Source: Halomonas citrativorans | GTDB lineage: Bacteria > Pseudomonadota > Gammaproteobacteria > Pseudomonadales > Halomonadaceae | Length of the DNA stretch: 64,000 nucleotides | NCBI RefSeq assembly: GCF_900163645.1 | Contig: NZ_FUKM01000061.1 | Location: 26,513 to 90,512 of the forward strand | Direction of reading: 5' to 3' | Shown: one piece after another, positions 1 through 8,686 of the stretch | Position numbering within the stretch: the first letter of the stretch is position 1 | How the letters are laid out: each line of letters starts with the position of its first letter | The notes under the pieces: model-generated | Databases searched by the model: none | Seen by the model: the letters and a program-made list of their open reading frames with translations, nothing else | Told to the model about the DNA's origin: nothing | Made by a program: the position numbers and the translations under genes

Positions 1-561
1 CGAGTGCTGGCAATTTCACCCTTTTTTGTAATGCCCACCGTGAGTGCGCTGGTGTGGAAAAACATGATGATGCACCCCTCCAACGGGGTGTTGGCATGGT
101 TGGCAAACTCACTTGGTTTGCCTGCCGTAGACTGGTTTTCAGCGCTCCCGTTAACGTCCATCGTGATTATTGTGGCGTGGCAGTGGCTACCCTTTGCGCT
201 GTTGATTCTGCTCACTGCCATGCAGTCCTTGGATGAAGACCAGGTGGAAGCCGCACGGATGGATGGTGCAGGGCCTATCGCGATCTTCTTCTTTATAACG
301 CTCCCTCACCTTAAGCGAGCCATCAGCGTGGTGATCATGATTGAGATGATCTTCCTGCTGACTATTTTTGCTGAAATTTTTGTGACCACCTCGGGCGGGC
401 CTGGGCTTGCGACCACCAATTTGGCTTATCTGATCTACATGCGGGCGCTGCTTGATTTTGATGTGGGGGTTGCCTCTGCTGGCGGGGTCATCGCGATTAT
501 TCTTGCCAACATCGTGGCGATTTTCCTGGTGCGGATGGTTGCGAAAAACCTTGAAGATTAG
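1..561 (+). CDS. Polyol/sugar ABC transporter permease (SmoF/MalF type), 5' end outside window
   Basis: Inner-membrane permease of a carbohydrate ABC importer. The reading frame is open from the first base, so the N-terminal part lies upstream and 186 residues are visible. The permease EAA loop is clear at about residue 83 (EAARMDGAG), followed by hydrophobic segments up to a short charged C-terminus. The next gene begins 25 bases downstream and encodes the partner permease, then the ATPase. The downstream sorbitol- and mannitol-type dehydrogenases point to sugar alcohols as substrate, as in the Rhodobacter smoEFGK-smoS-mtlK operon. The solute-binding protein gene is expected just upstream. 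Family assignment is firm; the substrate is inferred from context. Confidence 0.9.
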   Translation, partial: RVLAISPFFVMPTVSALVWKNMMMHPSNGVLAWLANSLGLPAVDWFSALPLTSIVIIVAWQWLPFALLILLTAMQSLDEDQVEAARMDGAGPIAIFFFITLPHLKRAISVVIMIEMIFLLTIFAEIFVTTSGGPGLATTNLAYLIYMRALLDFDVGVASAGGVIAIILANIVAIFLVRMVAKNLED

Positions 562-586
562 CGCTTTGGGCACTTGGAGAATATAA

Positions 587-1462
587 ATGTCATTATTACG
601 TTCTACTACGCCAGCGCAAAACGCGTCGGGGGTGGGTACCGCCCGCGGGTCAGCCGGCATGAAAACGCTCGTGATTACGCTGGTGGGTTGGTCGGTAGCG
701 CTGGTGATTTTCTTCCCGATTTTATGGATGATACTCACCGGGTTTAAAACCGAATCGGCCGCAATTGCCGACCCAAGCTTTATCTTTACGCCCACGCTTG
801 AAAGCTATGAAGCCGTGCAGGCGCGCTCAGGCTACGCGCGCTTTGCGCTCAACAGTGTCGCCGTCGCATTTGGCTCGACGTTTCTGGCGCTGTTAATAGC
901 TATACCTTCGGCCTATGCCATGGCCTTTCTGCCCACTAAACGCACCAAGGGCACGTTGCTCTGGATGCTCTCTACCAAGATGCTGCCGCCTGTTGGCGTG
1001 TTGGTGCCGATCTATCTTATTTTCCGCGATGTAGGGCTGCTGGATACCCGCACGGGGCTGATCATTATCTACACGCTAATGAATCTGCCTATTGTGGTGT
1101 GGATGCTTTACACCTTCTTTAAGGACATGCCCAAGGACATCCTTGAAGCTGGGCGAATGGACGGTGCCTCGACGCTACAAGAAGTGTTCTTCTTGCTCTT
1201 GCCGCTGACTCTGCCAGGCATTGCCTCTACCGGTTTGCTCTCGGTTATCTTGAGCTGGAACGAAGCGTTCTGGAGCCTCAATCTCACCTCTTCCAAGGCA
1301 GCACCGTTAACCGCTTATATCGCCTCGTTTTCAAGTCCTGAAGGGCTGTTCTGGGCCAAGCTCTCGGCGGCTTCTACCATGGCCATCGCCCCTATTCTCA
1401 TTCTTGGCTGGATGACCCAAAAACAAATGGTGCGTGGCCTGACCTTTGGCGCCGTCAAGTAA
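587..1462 (+). CDS. Polyol/sugar ABC transporter permease (SmoG/MalG type)
   Basis: Second integral-membrane subunit of the importer, 291 residues, the usual length for MalG-type permeases. An N-terminal cytoplasmic stretch of about 25 residues is followed by a transmembrane helix and a long periplasmic loop. The EAA motif (EAGRMDGAS, about residue 187) contacts the ATPase. It probably forms a heterodimer with the preceding permease. It lies 25 bases after that gene and 11 bases before the ATPase gene, which has an AAAGGAG ribosome-binding site. Substrate specificity cannot be read from the permease alone; sugar alcohol is inferred from the operon. Confidence 0.92.
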   Translation: MSLLRSTTPAQNASGVGTARGSAGMKTLVITLVGWSVALVIFFPILWMILTGFKTESAAIADPSFIFTPTLESYEAVQARSGYARFALNSVAVAFGSTFLALLIAIPSAYAMAFLPTKRTKGTLLWMLSTKMLPPVGVLVPIYLIFRDVGLLDTRTGLIIIYTLMNLPIVVWMLYTFFKDMPKDILEAGRMDGASTLQEVFFLLLPLTLPGIASTGLLSVILSWNEAFWSLNLTSSKAAPLTAYIASFSSPEGLFWAKLSAASTMAIAPILILGWMTQKQMVRGLTFGAVK

Positions 1463-1473
1463 AGGAGTTTTGC

Positions 1474-2652
1474 ATGGCAACCTTACAACTTAACAATATT
1501 ACCAAGCACTTTGGCGACACCGCGGTCATCAAAGGGATCGACCTTGAAGTTAACGACCGTGAGTTTGTGGTGTTTGTGGGGCCTTCCGGTTGCGGCAAAT
1601 CAACGCTGATGCGCATTATCGCGGGGCTTGAAAGCGCCACCGATGGCGACATCGTGATTGATGGCCAGCGAATGAACGATGTGGGGCCTGCCGACCGTGG
1701 CCTGGCGATGGTGTTTCAAAGCTATGCCCTGTATCCGCACATGACGGTAGAAGGCAATATGGGCTTTAGCATGCGCCTGGCCGGTGTGCCCAAAGAGGAG
1801 CGCCGCGCCAAGGTGCTGGAAACCGCTAAAATACTTCAGCTTGAGCCGCTGCTTGACCGCAAGCCCAAGGCGCTTTCCGGCGGTCAGCGTCAGCGCGTGG
1901 CGATTGGTCGAGCTATCGTGCGCAACCCGAGTATTTTCCTGTTTGATGAGCCGCTTTCCAACCTGGATGCCGCGCTGCGCGTACAGATGCGTATTGAGCT
2001 TGCCCGCCTGCACGAAAAACTCAACGCCACCATGATTTACGTGACCCACGACCAGATTGAAGCCATGACCATGGCCGATAAAATTGTCGTGCTGCATGAC
2101 GGCGTGGTCGAACAGGTCGGCTCACCCATGGCGCTCTACCATCACCCGGCAAACCGCTTTGTGGCCGGGTTTATTGGCTCGCCAAAAATGAATTTCTTTG
2201 ATGTTGAATTAATCAGTACCTCGCCGGAAGGTGTTCAGGTTCGCTTGCCAGGTGGTGGCGAGTGCACGGTGCCCGTCAACGCCCAAGCACTTGAAAACGC
2301 GTCTTCTGAAAACACACCTATCGAAAGCCAGCCAGCCCTTGAGCTGGGCATTCGCCCCGAGCACTTGGTGCTTGATGAGGCGGGTGCGCTCAGTGGCCAA
2401 ATTGAAGTGCTTGAGCGCTTGGGTGGGCAAACCTCGCTGTATGTACGTATGGGTGACCTGTTGGTAACGCTGATGACGGATGGGGATGTGGCCTATCGCG
2501 TTCACGAGACCATACGCTTTGGCTTCGCTCCTGAGCGAGCACACTTGTTTGCGGCCGATGGCCGCGCGTTGCCCAGTCTTGCTCAGCATCCGCTGGCCGG
2601 GCTTACGCGACACGATAACCGCACATCAGGTGACGCTGAGGCGCTGGCATGA
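1474..2652 (+). CDS. Sugar/polyol ABC transporter ATP-binding protein (SmoK/MalK/UgpC family)
   Basis: Cytoplasmic ATPase that powers the two preceding permeases. At 392 residues it has the MalK-type length: nucleotide-binding domain plus a C-terminal TOBE/regulatory domain. Walker A GPSGCGKST is at about residue 37, the Q-loop in VFQSYALYPHMTV, the signature LSGGQRQR at about 134, Walker B IFLFDEP and the H-loop VTHDQ. The C-terminal GIRPEHL segment is typical of the CUT1 subfamily. The stop codon overlaps the start of the following HAD gene (ATGA), indicating translational coupling within one operon. Confidence 0.95.
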   Translation: MATLQLNNITKHFGDTAVIKGIDLEVNDREFVVFVGPSGCGKSTLMRIIAGLESATDGDIVIDGQRMNDVGPADRGLAMVFQSYALYPHMTVEGNMGFSMRLAGVPKEERRAKVLETAKILQLEPLLDRKPKALSGGQRQRVAIGRAIVRNPSIFLFDEPLSNLDAALRVQMRIELARLHEKLNATMIYVTHDQIEAMTMADKIVVLHDGVVEQVGSPMALYHHPANRFVAGFIGSPKMNFFDVELISTSPEGVQVRLPGGGECTVPVNAQALENASSENTPIESQPALELGIRPEHLVLDEAGALSGQIEVLERLGGQTSLYVRMGDLLVTLMTDGDVAYRVHETIRFGFAPERAHLFAADGRALPSLAQHPLAGLTRHDNRTSGDAEALA

Positions 2653-3326
2653 AGGCGGTTATATTTGATTGCGATGGCGTGTTGGTCGATAGCGAAGCAC
2701 TGGCGGAAGGGGTGCTGGAGGAGTATCTCGGTAGGTGGCTACCCGATTTGAACATTGCCGAGCGGCTTGGCCAGGCGTTGGGAATGACCACCGGCGATAT
2801 TCTTAAGCACCTGGAGCAGCACAGCGTGTATACGCTACCTGATAACGCCACTGAGCAGGTGGACTCGACTATTGAGGCGCGCTTGGCGCGTGAGCTTACC
2901 CCTGTCGCGGGCGCGCACGATGCCGTGTTGGCAATTCCCTTGGCCAAGGCGGTGGTATCCAACAGCCGCCGTCAGCGGGTTGTAGCGTCACTTGCGTGCA
3001 CCCAGCTGGCCGATGCCTTTGGCAAGGACACGCCTATTTTTACGGCGGACCAGGTAGCCAACCCTAAGCCAGACCCCGCGCTTTACCTGCTGGCTGCCAC
3101 GCAGCTGGGCTATCTCCCCGGTAATTGCCTGGTCATCGAAGACAGCGTGGCGGGTGTCACCGCCGCCCACGCTGCCGGTATGTGTGTCATTGGTTTTGTA
3201 GGTGCCAGCCACGTGGATGCCGAACAGCCAGCACGGCTTTTAGACGCAGGCGCATGGCGTATTTTGGAGCACATGCAGGGGCTGAACGCGCTGGTGAATG
3301 AGTGGCAAGTACGCATTGCTAGCTAA
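2649..3326 (+). CDS. HAD-superfamily sugar-phosphate phosphatase/phosphoglucomutase-like hydrolase
   Basis: A 225-residue haloacid dehalogenase-like hydrolase with nucleophile motif DCDGVLVDSE at residues 7-16, motif II VVSNSRRQR, motif III lysine in NPKPDP, and the acidic motif IEDSVAGV. The helical cap inserted after motif I places it with beta-phosphoglucomutase/GPH-type phosphatases. It overlaps the ATPase gene by 4 bases and precedes the dehydrogenase, so it probably acts on a phosphorylated sugar or sugar alcohol of the pathway (inference). Such HADs occur in several polyol operons. The exact substrate cannot be deduced. Confidence 0.85.
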   Translation: MKAVIFDCDGVLVDSEALAEGVLEEYLGRWLPDLNIAERLGQALGMTTGDILKHLEQHSVYTLPDNATEQVDSTIEARLARELTPVAGAHDAVLAIPLAKAVVSNSRRQRVVASLACTQLADAFGKDTPIFTADQVANPKPDPALYLLAATQLGYLPGNCLVIEDSVAGVTAAHAAGMCVIGFVGASHVDAEQPARLLDAGAWRILEHMQGLNALVNEWQVRIAS

Positions 3327-3374
3327 GCAGGCGGCTGTTAGCACTCAACAACACTCGAATAAGACGGGGCGATA

Positions 3375-4160
3375 ATGAAACTGACCGATAAAGTGGCGGT
3401 GATTACCGGGGGCGCACGGGGCATTGGCTTGGCAATTGCGAAACGCTATTTGGAAGAGGGGGCCAAGGTGGTGGTGGCGGATATTGATGCCGCGGCCATT
3501 GAGGAAGCCCTTGCCGTGCTGCACCAAGAGGCCCATGGGCAGGAGACGTTAGGGGTCGTGCTTAATGTCTGTCAGCGTACCTCTATTGATGCCATGGTGG
3601 AAAAGGTCGTGGCGCATTTTGGCGGTATCGATATTTTGGTCAATAACGCCGCAGTGTTTGATTTGGCACCGGTGCTTGAAGTGACCGAGGAAAGTTTTGA
3701 TAAGCAGTTTGCGGTGAATACCAAGGGGCTTTTCTTTACGCTACAGGCGGTTGCTCAATGGATGGTTGAGCAGGGGCGGGGCGGCAAAATTATCAATATG
3801 GCCTCCCAGGCGGGTCGACGCGGCGAGGCATTGGTGAGCGTTTACTGCGCCAGCAAAGCCGCCGTGATTAGCCTGACTCAATCCTCTGGCCTGGACTTGA
3901 TCAAACACGCGATCAACGTTAACGGCATTGCCCCGGGCGTCGTCGATACCCCGATGTGGGAAGCGGTGGATGCGCTGTTTGCCCGCTATGAAAACCGCCC
4001 CTTGGGCGAGAAAAAGCGCCTGGTCGGTGAAGCCGTACCCTTTGGCCGCATGGGCTTGCCGGAGGATCACACCGGTGCCGCGGTCTTTTTGGCCAGTGCC
4101 GACAGCGATTACGTCGTTGCTCAGACGCTCAATGTGGATGGCGGTAACTGGATGAGCTGA
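3375..4160 (+). CDS. smoS: SDR-family sorbitol (L-iditol/galactitol) dehydrogenase, SmoS-like
   Basis: Classical short-chain dehydrogenase of 261 residues. The NAD-binding motif TGGARGIG is at residues 11-18, an acidic residue at the end of beta-2 (VVADID) favours NAD over NADP, and the NNAA motif and catalytic S...YCASK are present. Substrate-loop and C-terminal features (VDTPMWE, LNVDGGNWMS) match sorbitol dehydrogenase of the Rhodobacter smo operon, which oxidises sorbitol to fructose and galactitol to tagatose. It sits between the transporter genes and a mannitol-type dehydrogenase, consistent with a polyol-degrading operon. Substrate is inferred from family and context. Confidence 0.85.
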   Translation: MKLTDKVAVITGGARGIGLAIAKRYLEEGAKVVVADIDAAAIEEALAVLHQEAHGQETLGVVLNVCQRTSIDAMVEKVVAHFGGIDILVNNAAVFDLAPVLEVTEESFDKQFAVNTKGLFFTLQAVAQWMVEQGRGGKIINMASQAGRRGEALVSVYCASKAAVISLTQSSGLDLIKHAINVNGIAPGVVDTPMWEAVDALFARYENRPLGEKKRLVGEAVPFGRMGLPEDHTGAAVFLASADSDYVVAQTLNVDGGNWMS

Positions 4161-4167
4161 GGTGGTT

Positions 4168-4788
4168 ATGACACCGGAACTTGATAGTCTTGCCCGCCAA
4201 ATTATTCGTGCAGCCGAAGGCGCTTCACGCTATCTGGTTGCGCTGGCAGGGCCGCCGGGCGCAGGTAAGTCCTATCGTAGCGCTCTGCTTTGCGAGGCCA
4301 TTAATCAGCTGCTTCCAGGCCAAGCGGGGCTCGTGCCTATGGACGGCTACCATTTCGACAACGCTATGCTGGGCAAGCAGCAACTGCCGATAAAAGGCGC
4401 GCCTCATACCTTCGATGTGGACGGGTTGCGCAGCGCCCTTGAACGTATTCGCCAAGCGCAGCATCCGGTCGCGGTGCCCGTCTTTGATCGGCCGTTGGAT
4501 TTAGCGCGGGCAGGAGGGCGGCTCATCACCCTTGAGCAGCGCATTGTGATTGTCGAGGGCAACTACCTGCTGCTCGACCGCTCCCCCTGGCGTGAGTTAC
4601 GCCCGCTGTTTGACTGGGCGCTGTTTCTGGACGTCGACGATGAGACATTGGTGGACCGGCTAATCCAGCGCTGGCTGGAAATGGGCCAGGACCACGCGGG
4701 GGCGCTGGAGCGCACCCACTGCAAGGATATGCTCAACGCGCAGCTCGTCAAACGCTGCTCTTTACCTCCTGATCAACGCTGGCACTAA
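4168..4788 (+). CDS. P-loop nucleoside/sugar kinase family protein (uridine kinase/FrcK-like)
   Basis: Cytoplasmic P-loop kinase of 206 residues. Walker A is GPPGAGKSY near residue 28, followed by MDGYHFDN, PHTFDVDGL and the lid-type sequence RWLEMGQDHAGAL, a pattern of the uridine kinase/PanK-like fold found in sugar-catabolic operons (for example FrcK, fructose kinase). It may phosphorylate a ketose produced by the adjacent dehydrogenases (inference). ATG at 4168 is chosen over GTG at 4162 because GAGG lies 5 bases before the ATG. The C-terminus (LNAQLV...) aligns with the usual family end, so it appears complete. Confidence 0.78.
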   Translation: MTPELDSLARQIIRAAEGASRYLVALAGPPGAGKSYRSALLCEAINQLLPGQAGLVPMDGYHFDNAMLGKQQLPIKGAPHTFDVDGLRSALERIRQAQHPVAVPVFDRPLDLARAGGRLITLEQRIVIVEGNYLLLDRSPWRELRPLFDWALFLDVDDETLVDRLIQRWLEMGQDHAGALERTHCKDMLNAQLVKRCSLPPDQRWH

Positions 4789-4870
4789 TGCCAATGCGCT
4801 GCCTCACCCTCTTTTTAACCGTTTTCAAACCTACCCATCGCGCCAAGCAGGTTTTGGCTGGAGAGTACCC

Positions 4871-6358
4871 ATGACCCGACTTAATAATCACAACCTGGGC
4901 AATTTAAACGGCGATGTTGCCATACCATGCTATGAGCGTGCGAAGCTTACTCCCGGCATTGTGCATGTCGGCGTGGGCGGTTTTCATCGGGCTCATCAGG
5001 CCATGTACCTTGATGAGCTGATGCAGCAAGGGCTGGCGCTTGATTGGGGCATTGTGGGCGTTGGCGTTATGCAGGGTGATAAACGCATGCAGCAGGTGCT
5101 TGCCGCGCAGGATTACCTTTATACCCTGGTGGTTAAGCATCCTGACGGCCAGTACGAGCCTCGGGTTATCGGCAGCATGATTAATTACCTGTTTGCTCCG
5201 GAGGACGTGGAGGCGGTCATTGAACAGATGGCCGACCCGGACATTCGGATTGTGTCACTCACTGTGACGGAGGGAGGCTATAACTTCCATCCGGTGACAG
5301 GCGAATTTAACCTGGAAAACCCCCAAGTGCGTGAGGATCTTGCGCACCCTGAAAAGCCCTCCACCAGTTTTGGCCTGATTGTCGAGGCGCTGGTACGCCG
5401 CCGTGAGCGCGGCATTGCTCCGTTTACCGTCATGTCGTGTGACAACATTCAGGGCAATGGCGACGTGGCCAGGCGCATGTTCACCGCCTATGCCCGTGCC
5501 CGCGATAACCAGCTGGGCGAGTGGCTTGCGTCAGAGGTTGCGTTTCCCAACGCCATGGTAGACCGCATCACTCCCGTTACCGCACAGGCGGATATTGACG
5601 AACTGTCCCAGCGCTTTGGGGTAGAAGACGCTTGGCCGGTCGTATGTGAGCCGTTTACGCAGTGGGTGCTGGAAGATCACTTCCCGCTGGGCCGTCCGCC
5701 GTTTGAGCAGGTCGGCGTGCAGGTGGTTGAGGATGTCGAGCCCTACGAGTTAATGAAACTGCGGCTTTTAAATGCCAGCCATCAAGCGCTCACCTACTTT
5801 GGCTATTTAGTGGGCTATCGCTATGCCCACGAGGTTTGCCAGGACCCCTTGTTTGTGGATTTTCTGCTCGGCTATATGCGTGAAGAGGGCTCGCCCACGT
5901 TGGCGCCTGTGCCCGGTGTCGACCTGGAAGCTTACCGCTTAACGCTGATTGAACGGTTTGCCAACCCCGAAATTAAGGATACGCTAGCACGGCTGTGTGC
6001 CGAAAGTTCAGACCGTATCCCCAAGTGGCTGGTGCCGGTGATTCATCATCAGCTTGCTCACGGAGGCGAGATCGCGCGCAGCGCAGCGGTAGTGGCCAGC
6101 TGGGCACGCTACGCTGAAGGGGTTGATGAGCAGGGCGAGCCTATCGAGATTGTTGATCGCTTAAAGGAAACGCTGACCGCAATTGCCGCTGAAAACCGTA
6201 CCCGCCCCAGTGCGTTTATCGACAATCGTGAGCTGTTCGGCAGCCTGGTCGACCATCCGCGCTTTTATGAGGCTTATGTCCAAACACTTAATTCGCTGTA
6301 TAAGCACGGCGCACGGGCTACGCTTGAGGCGCTTGTGGCATCCAAAGGAACGCTGTGA
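4871..6358 (+). CDS. mtlK: Mannitol dehydrogenase family protein (polyol 2-dehydrogenase, MtlK-like)
   Basis: Long-chain secondary alcohol dehydrogenase, 495 residues, full length for mannitol 2-dehydrogenases, which oxidise mannitol or arabitol to fructose or xylulose with NAD. The nucleotide-binding N-terminus (HVGVGGFHRAHQAMYLDEL, residues 32-50) and the catalytic lysine region (MKLRLLNASHQALTYFG, about residue 295) are both present. A GGAGAG ribosome-binding site lies just upstream of the ATG. It overlaps the xylulokinase gene by one base (TGATG). With xylulokinase next to it, arabitol and mannitol are plausible substrates; related fructuronate reductases are an alternative. Confidence 0.92.
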   Translation: MTRLNNHNLGNLNGDVAIPCYERAKLTPGIVHVGVGGFHRAHQAMYLDELMQQGLALDWGIVGVGVMQGDKRMQQVLAAQDYLYTLVVKHPDGQYEPRVIGSMINYLFAPEDVEAVIEQMADPDIRIVSLTVTEGGYNFHPVTGEFNLENPQVREDLAHPEKPSTSFGLIVEALVRRRERGIAPFTVMSCDNIQGNGDVARRMFTAYARARDNQLGEWLASEVAFPNAMVDRITPVTAQADIDELSQRFGVEDAWPVVCEPFTQWVLEDHFPLGRPPFEQVGVQVVEDVEPYELMKLRLLNASHQALTYFGYLVGYRYAHEVCQDPLFVDFLLGYMREEGSPTLAPVPGVDLEAYRLTLIERFANPEIKDTLARLCAESSDRIPKWLVPVIHHQLAHGGEIARSAAVVASWARYAEGVDEQGEPIEIVDRLKETLTAIAAENRTRPSAFIDNRELFGSLVDHPRFYEAYVQTLNSLYKHGARATLEALVASKGTL

Positions 6359-7845
6359 TGTATATTGGTGTGGATTGCGGTACCCAGAGTACCAAGGTCG
6401 TAGTGGTTGATGTGGAGCGCGGCGTTATCCTGGGCGAGGCAAGCCGCCCGCATCGGCTGGATGAAGGTGAAAACGGCCGCCGTGAGCAGGCGCCTTCTGA
6501 ATGGTTGGCGGCTTTAAAAGGTGCCTTTTTCAGTGCCCTGGAGCGCGCTGGGGTCAATGCCTCACAGATTCGCGGTATCGGTGTTTCAGGTCAGCAGCAT
6601 GGCATGGTGGCATTGGATGCCGATGGCGTGCCGGTTTACCCCGCCAAACTGTGGTGCGATACCGAAACCAGCGCCCAAAACAGTGATCTTGTCGCCCGCT
6701 TGGGTGGTGAAGCAGGGTGCCTGGAAAAGTTGGGGCTGGTGCTACAGACCGGCTATACCGCCTCTAAAATCGCTTGGCTGCGCGAGCATCAGCCGGATGC
6801 CTACCGGCGCATCGATAGCCTGTTATTACCTCACGATTACCTGAATTTTTGGCTGACAGGCGAGCGTGTGACCGAAGCGGGCGACGCATCGGGCACCGGT
6901 TATTTTGATACCCGCACGCGGCGCTGGCAGCTGAAGGTGTTTGCTGAAATAGCCCCTGAGCTTGACCCCCAGCGCGTACTGCCACGCTTGTTGGAGGCTC
7001 ATGAACCGGCAGGGATTGTGCGCCCACTGATTGCCCGCGAGTTGGGGCTTGGCGATAACGTGGTGGTATCTTCAGGCGGTGGCGACAACATGCTAGGGGC
7101 AATTGGTACCGGTAATATTACCCCTGGTCTGATAACCCTTAGTTTGGGCACCTCCGGCACCGTTTGCGCTTATTCGCCTGAGCCTATTCTCTGCGATAAC
7201 GCCATGGTGGCTAATTTCTGCTCAAGTACCGGCGGGTGGTTGCCGCTTATCTGCACCATGAACGTGACATCGGCCACCACGCGGATACGTGAACTGTTTG
7301 GTTTGGATTTAACAACGTTTAGCGACCTGGTGGCCAGCGCACCGGTAGGTGCTGAGGGCGTTACCGTGCTGCCGTTTTTCAACGGCGAGCGCGTACCCAT
7401 GCTGCCGGATGCATCGGCTGATTTTTTGGGCTTGAACAGTATCAATACCCACCAGGCAAACCTGTGCCGTGCGGTGGTTGAAGGGGCCACATTGGGTTTG
7501 CGCTATGGGCTTGAGCTACTGGGCGATTTAACCGCTGGTGCCAGCCAAATCCGGCTGATCGGCGGCGGTGCCAATAGCCCGGTATGGCGGCAGATGGTGG
7601 CCGATATTACGGGTACGGAAGTGATATGCCCTGAGATTACCGATGCCGCTGCGCTAGGTGCGGCCATTCAAGCTGCATGGTGTGATCAACGTGCACAGGG
7701 CGTAACGCTTGAAGCGTTATGTAACCGCCTCGTACATCTTGATGCGCAATCACTTGCTGAGCCGAACCTTGCACGCGTTGAAGCGTATCAAGAGGTCTAT
7801 GCGCGCTATACACAAGCGCTAAAGCAGCGTCATCAAAATGTATAA
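6358..7845 (+). CDS. xylB: Xylulokinase
   Basis: FGGY-family carbohydrate kinase of 495 residues that phosphorylates D-xylulose to xylulose 5-phosphate for the pentose phosphate pathway. The N-terminus MYIGVDCGTQSTKVVVVD carries the phosphate-1 motif. GVSGQQHGMVALD is diagnostic of xylulokinases, and the second ATPase-fold domain carries LSLGTSGTV and IGGGANSPVWRQM. ATG at 6358 overlaps the previous stop; a GTG one codon earlier is the alternative. It completes the polyol pathway in which D-arabitol oxidation would give xylulose. No clear terminator follows before the degenerate kinase remnant. Confidence 0.95.
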   Translation: MYIGVDCGTQSTKVVVVDVERGVILGEASRPHRLDEGENGRREQAPSEWLAALKGAFFSALERAGVNASQIRGIGVSGQQHGMVALDADGVPVYPAKLWCDTETSAQNSDLVARLGGEAGCLEKLGLVLQTGYTASKIAWLREHQPDAYRRIDSLLLPHDYLNFWLTGERVTEAGDASGTGYFDTRTRRWQLKVFAEIAPELDPQRVLPRLLEAHEPAGIVRPLIARELGLGDNVVVSSGGGDNMLGAIGTGNITPGLITLSLGTSGTVCAYSPEPILCDNAMVANFCSSTGGWLPLICTMNVTSATTRIRELFGLDLTTFSDLVASAPVGAEGVTVLPFFNGERVPMLPDASADFLGLNSINTHQANLCRAVVEGATLGLRYGLELLGDLTAGASQIRLIGGGANSPVWRQMVADITGTEVICPEITDAAALGAAIQAAWCDQRAQGVTLEALCNRLVHLDAQSLAEPNLARVEAYQEVYARYTQALKQRHQNV

Positions 7846-7927
7846 CGACCTATAACGTTTTTAAAAAAATCGACGTACGCAGGGGTTAGCAGGCACACTG
7901 GGAGAATACTACCCAGCGGAGATGGCG

Positions 7928-8375
7928 ATGGATGCTACCCTGCGAAGGCTACTCGACGCCCAGACGATACGGCCTACCGGTCAGTTACAGCCGCTTGGCG
8001 GTGGAGATAGTGCGGCGGTATATGCACTTGAAACCTCCCAGGGGCAGAGCGTGGCTGCCAGAGGCGCCCGCAAGCCTTTTGCATGGCGACTTATGGTCGG
8101 GCAACGTATTGATAACTACCCGTGGCCCTGCCTTGATCGACCCTGCCGTTTATCGTCATTATTCCGATGTGGATATTGCCATGCTGACGCTGTTTGGTTC
8201 GCCGGGTAGTGGCTTTTTTGATGCCTACTGGGAGGGTAACGCCCCGCCTGACTGGTCAAGGCGTGAGGCGCTGTTTCAACTGTGCCCGCTGCTTAATCAT
8301 TTACTGCTTTTTGGAGCGACCTACCGCACCGATATTGAGCAACGCGTAGCCATACTTGAAACATACGCTCAATAA
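7928..8375 (+). pseudogene. Fructosamine-3-kinase-like protein, internally deleted and frameshifted
   Basis: The first ~40 codons (LRRLLDAQTI...LGGGDSAAVYALET) match the N-terminus and ATP-loop of fructosamine/ketosamine kinases. From about 8070, in a different frame, comes the C-terminal third (LLHGDLWSGNVL...IDPAVYRHYSDVDIAMLTLFG), which includes the catalytic HGDLWSGN and DPA motifs. The middle of the protein, roughly 140 residues of a normal ~290, is missing, and the two parts join out of frame. This is therefore a decayed gene, not a short variant. It lies 76 bases after xylB on the same strand and may once have been the last gene of the operon. Confidence 0.8.
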
Positions 8376-8599
8376 GCTGAAAGCGAAGTGGCAGTAATAG
8401 ATGTAGCAAAAGAAGTAGTAATACAGGGATTACCCACTAAAGTACAAACAAGAAAGTATAAACAAAGGGGTAGGGCGATAGCGTGAAGACTAGCAGTGAA
8501 GCAGTGCCTGAAAATCCTGATGTCATGCTTTGGTCCAGGCCAACCGGATGCGGCTTGACAAGTTCGTTATTCATACAATTTTCTAGACTTCAAGTCTAG
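8376..8599. other. Intergenic region with a 17-bp palindrome upstream of the efflux operon
   Basis: Non-coding stretch between the kinase remnant and the efflux operon. Its distal part is AT-leaning and repetitive in purines with no plausible gene. At 8583-8599 it ends in a perfect inverted repeat, CTAGACTT-C-AAGTCTAG, that directly abuts the TetR-type operator. The position suggests a second regulator site or part of the promoter, but no protein is known to me for this exact sequence. Confidence 0.5.
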
Positions 8600-8617
8600 C
8601 ATACATACATGAATGTA
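8600..8617 (+). promoter_or_regulatory. AcrR/TtgR-type operator of the efflux operon
   Basis: The sequence CATACA-TACA-TGAATGTA has the same half-sites and 4-base spacing as the Escherichia coli AcrR operator (CATACA-N4-TGAATGTA core), and its right half resembles the Pseudomonas TtgR site. A second copy of the same pattern lies upstream of the TetR gene at 16477-16494. It overlaps the expected promoter just before a TATAAT hexamer at 8620-8625, a position suited to repression. Similarity to known operators is from memory; binding is inferred. Confidence 0.7.
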
Positions 8618-8619
8618 AC

Positions 8620-8625
8620 TATAAT
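8620..8625 (+). promoter_or_regulatory. Probable -10 element of the efflux operon promoter
   Basis: A perfect TATAAT hexamer lies 2 bases after the operator and 61 bases before the chosen tolC start codon. No good -35 hexamer is found at 16-18 bases. A TTGACA at 8555-8560 is too far upstream for this -10, so either the promoter is activator-dependent or the -10 is extended or misidentified. Confidence 0.45.
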
Positions 8626-8686
8626 GCCATCTTTCATAAATAGTTTACTAATAGTACCCCCATCATTGACACCTAGAGGCACCTAC

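Noticed and set aside
187..795. Long minus-strand frame opposite the permease genes
   Set aside because: It lies antisense to two clear permease genes and shows no domain or ribosome-binding site; a compositional shadow.
8609..8686. Earlier ATG of the TolC gene
   Set aside because: The codon overlaps the operator, and the added 26 residues would sit in front of a proper signal peptide; 8687 is better.
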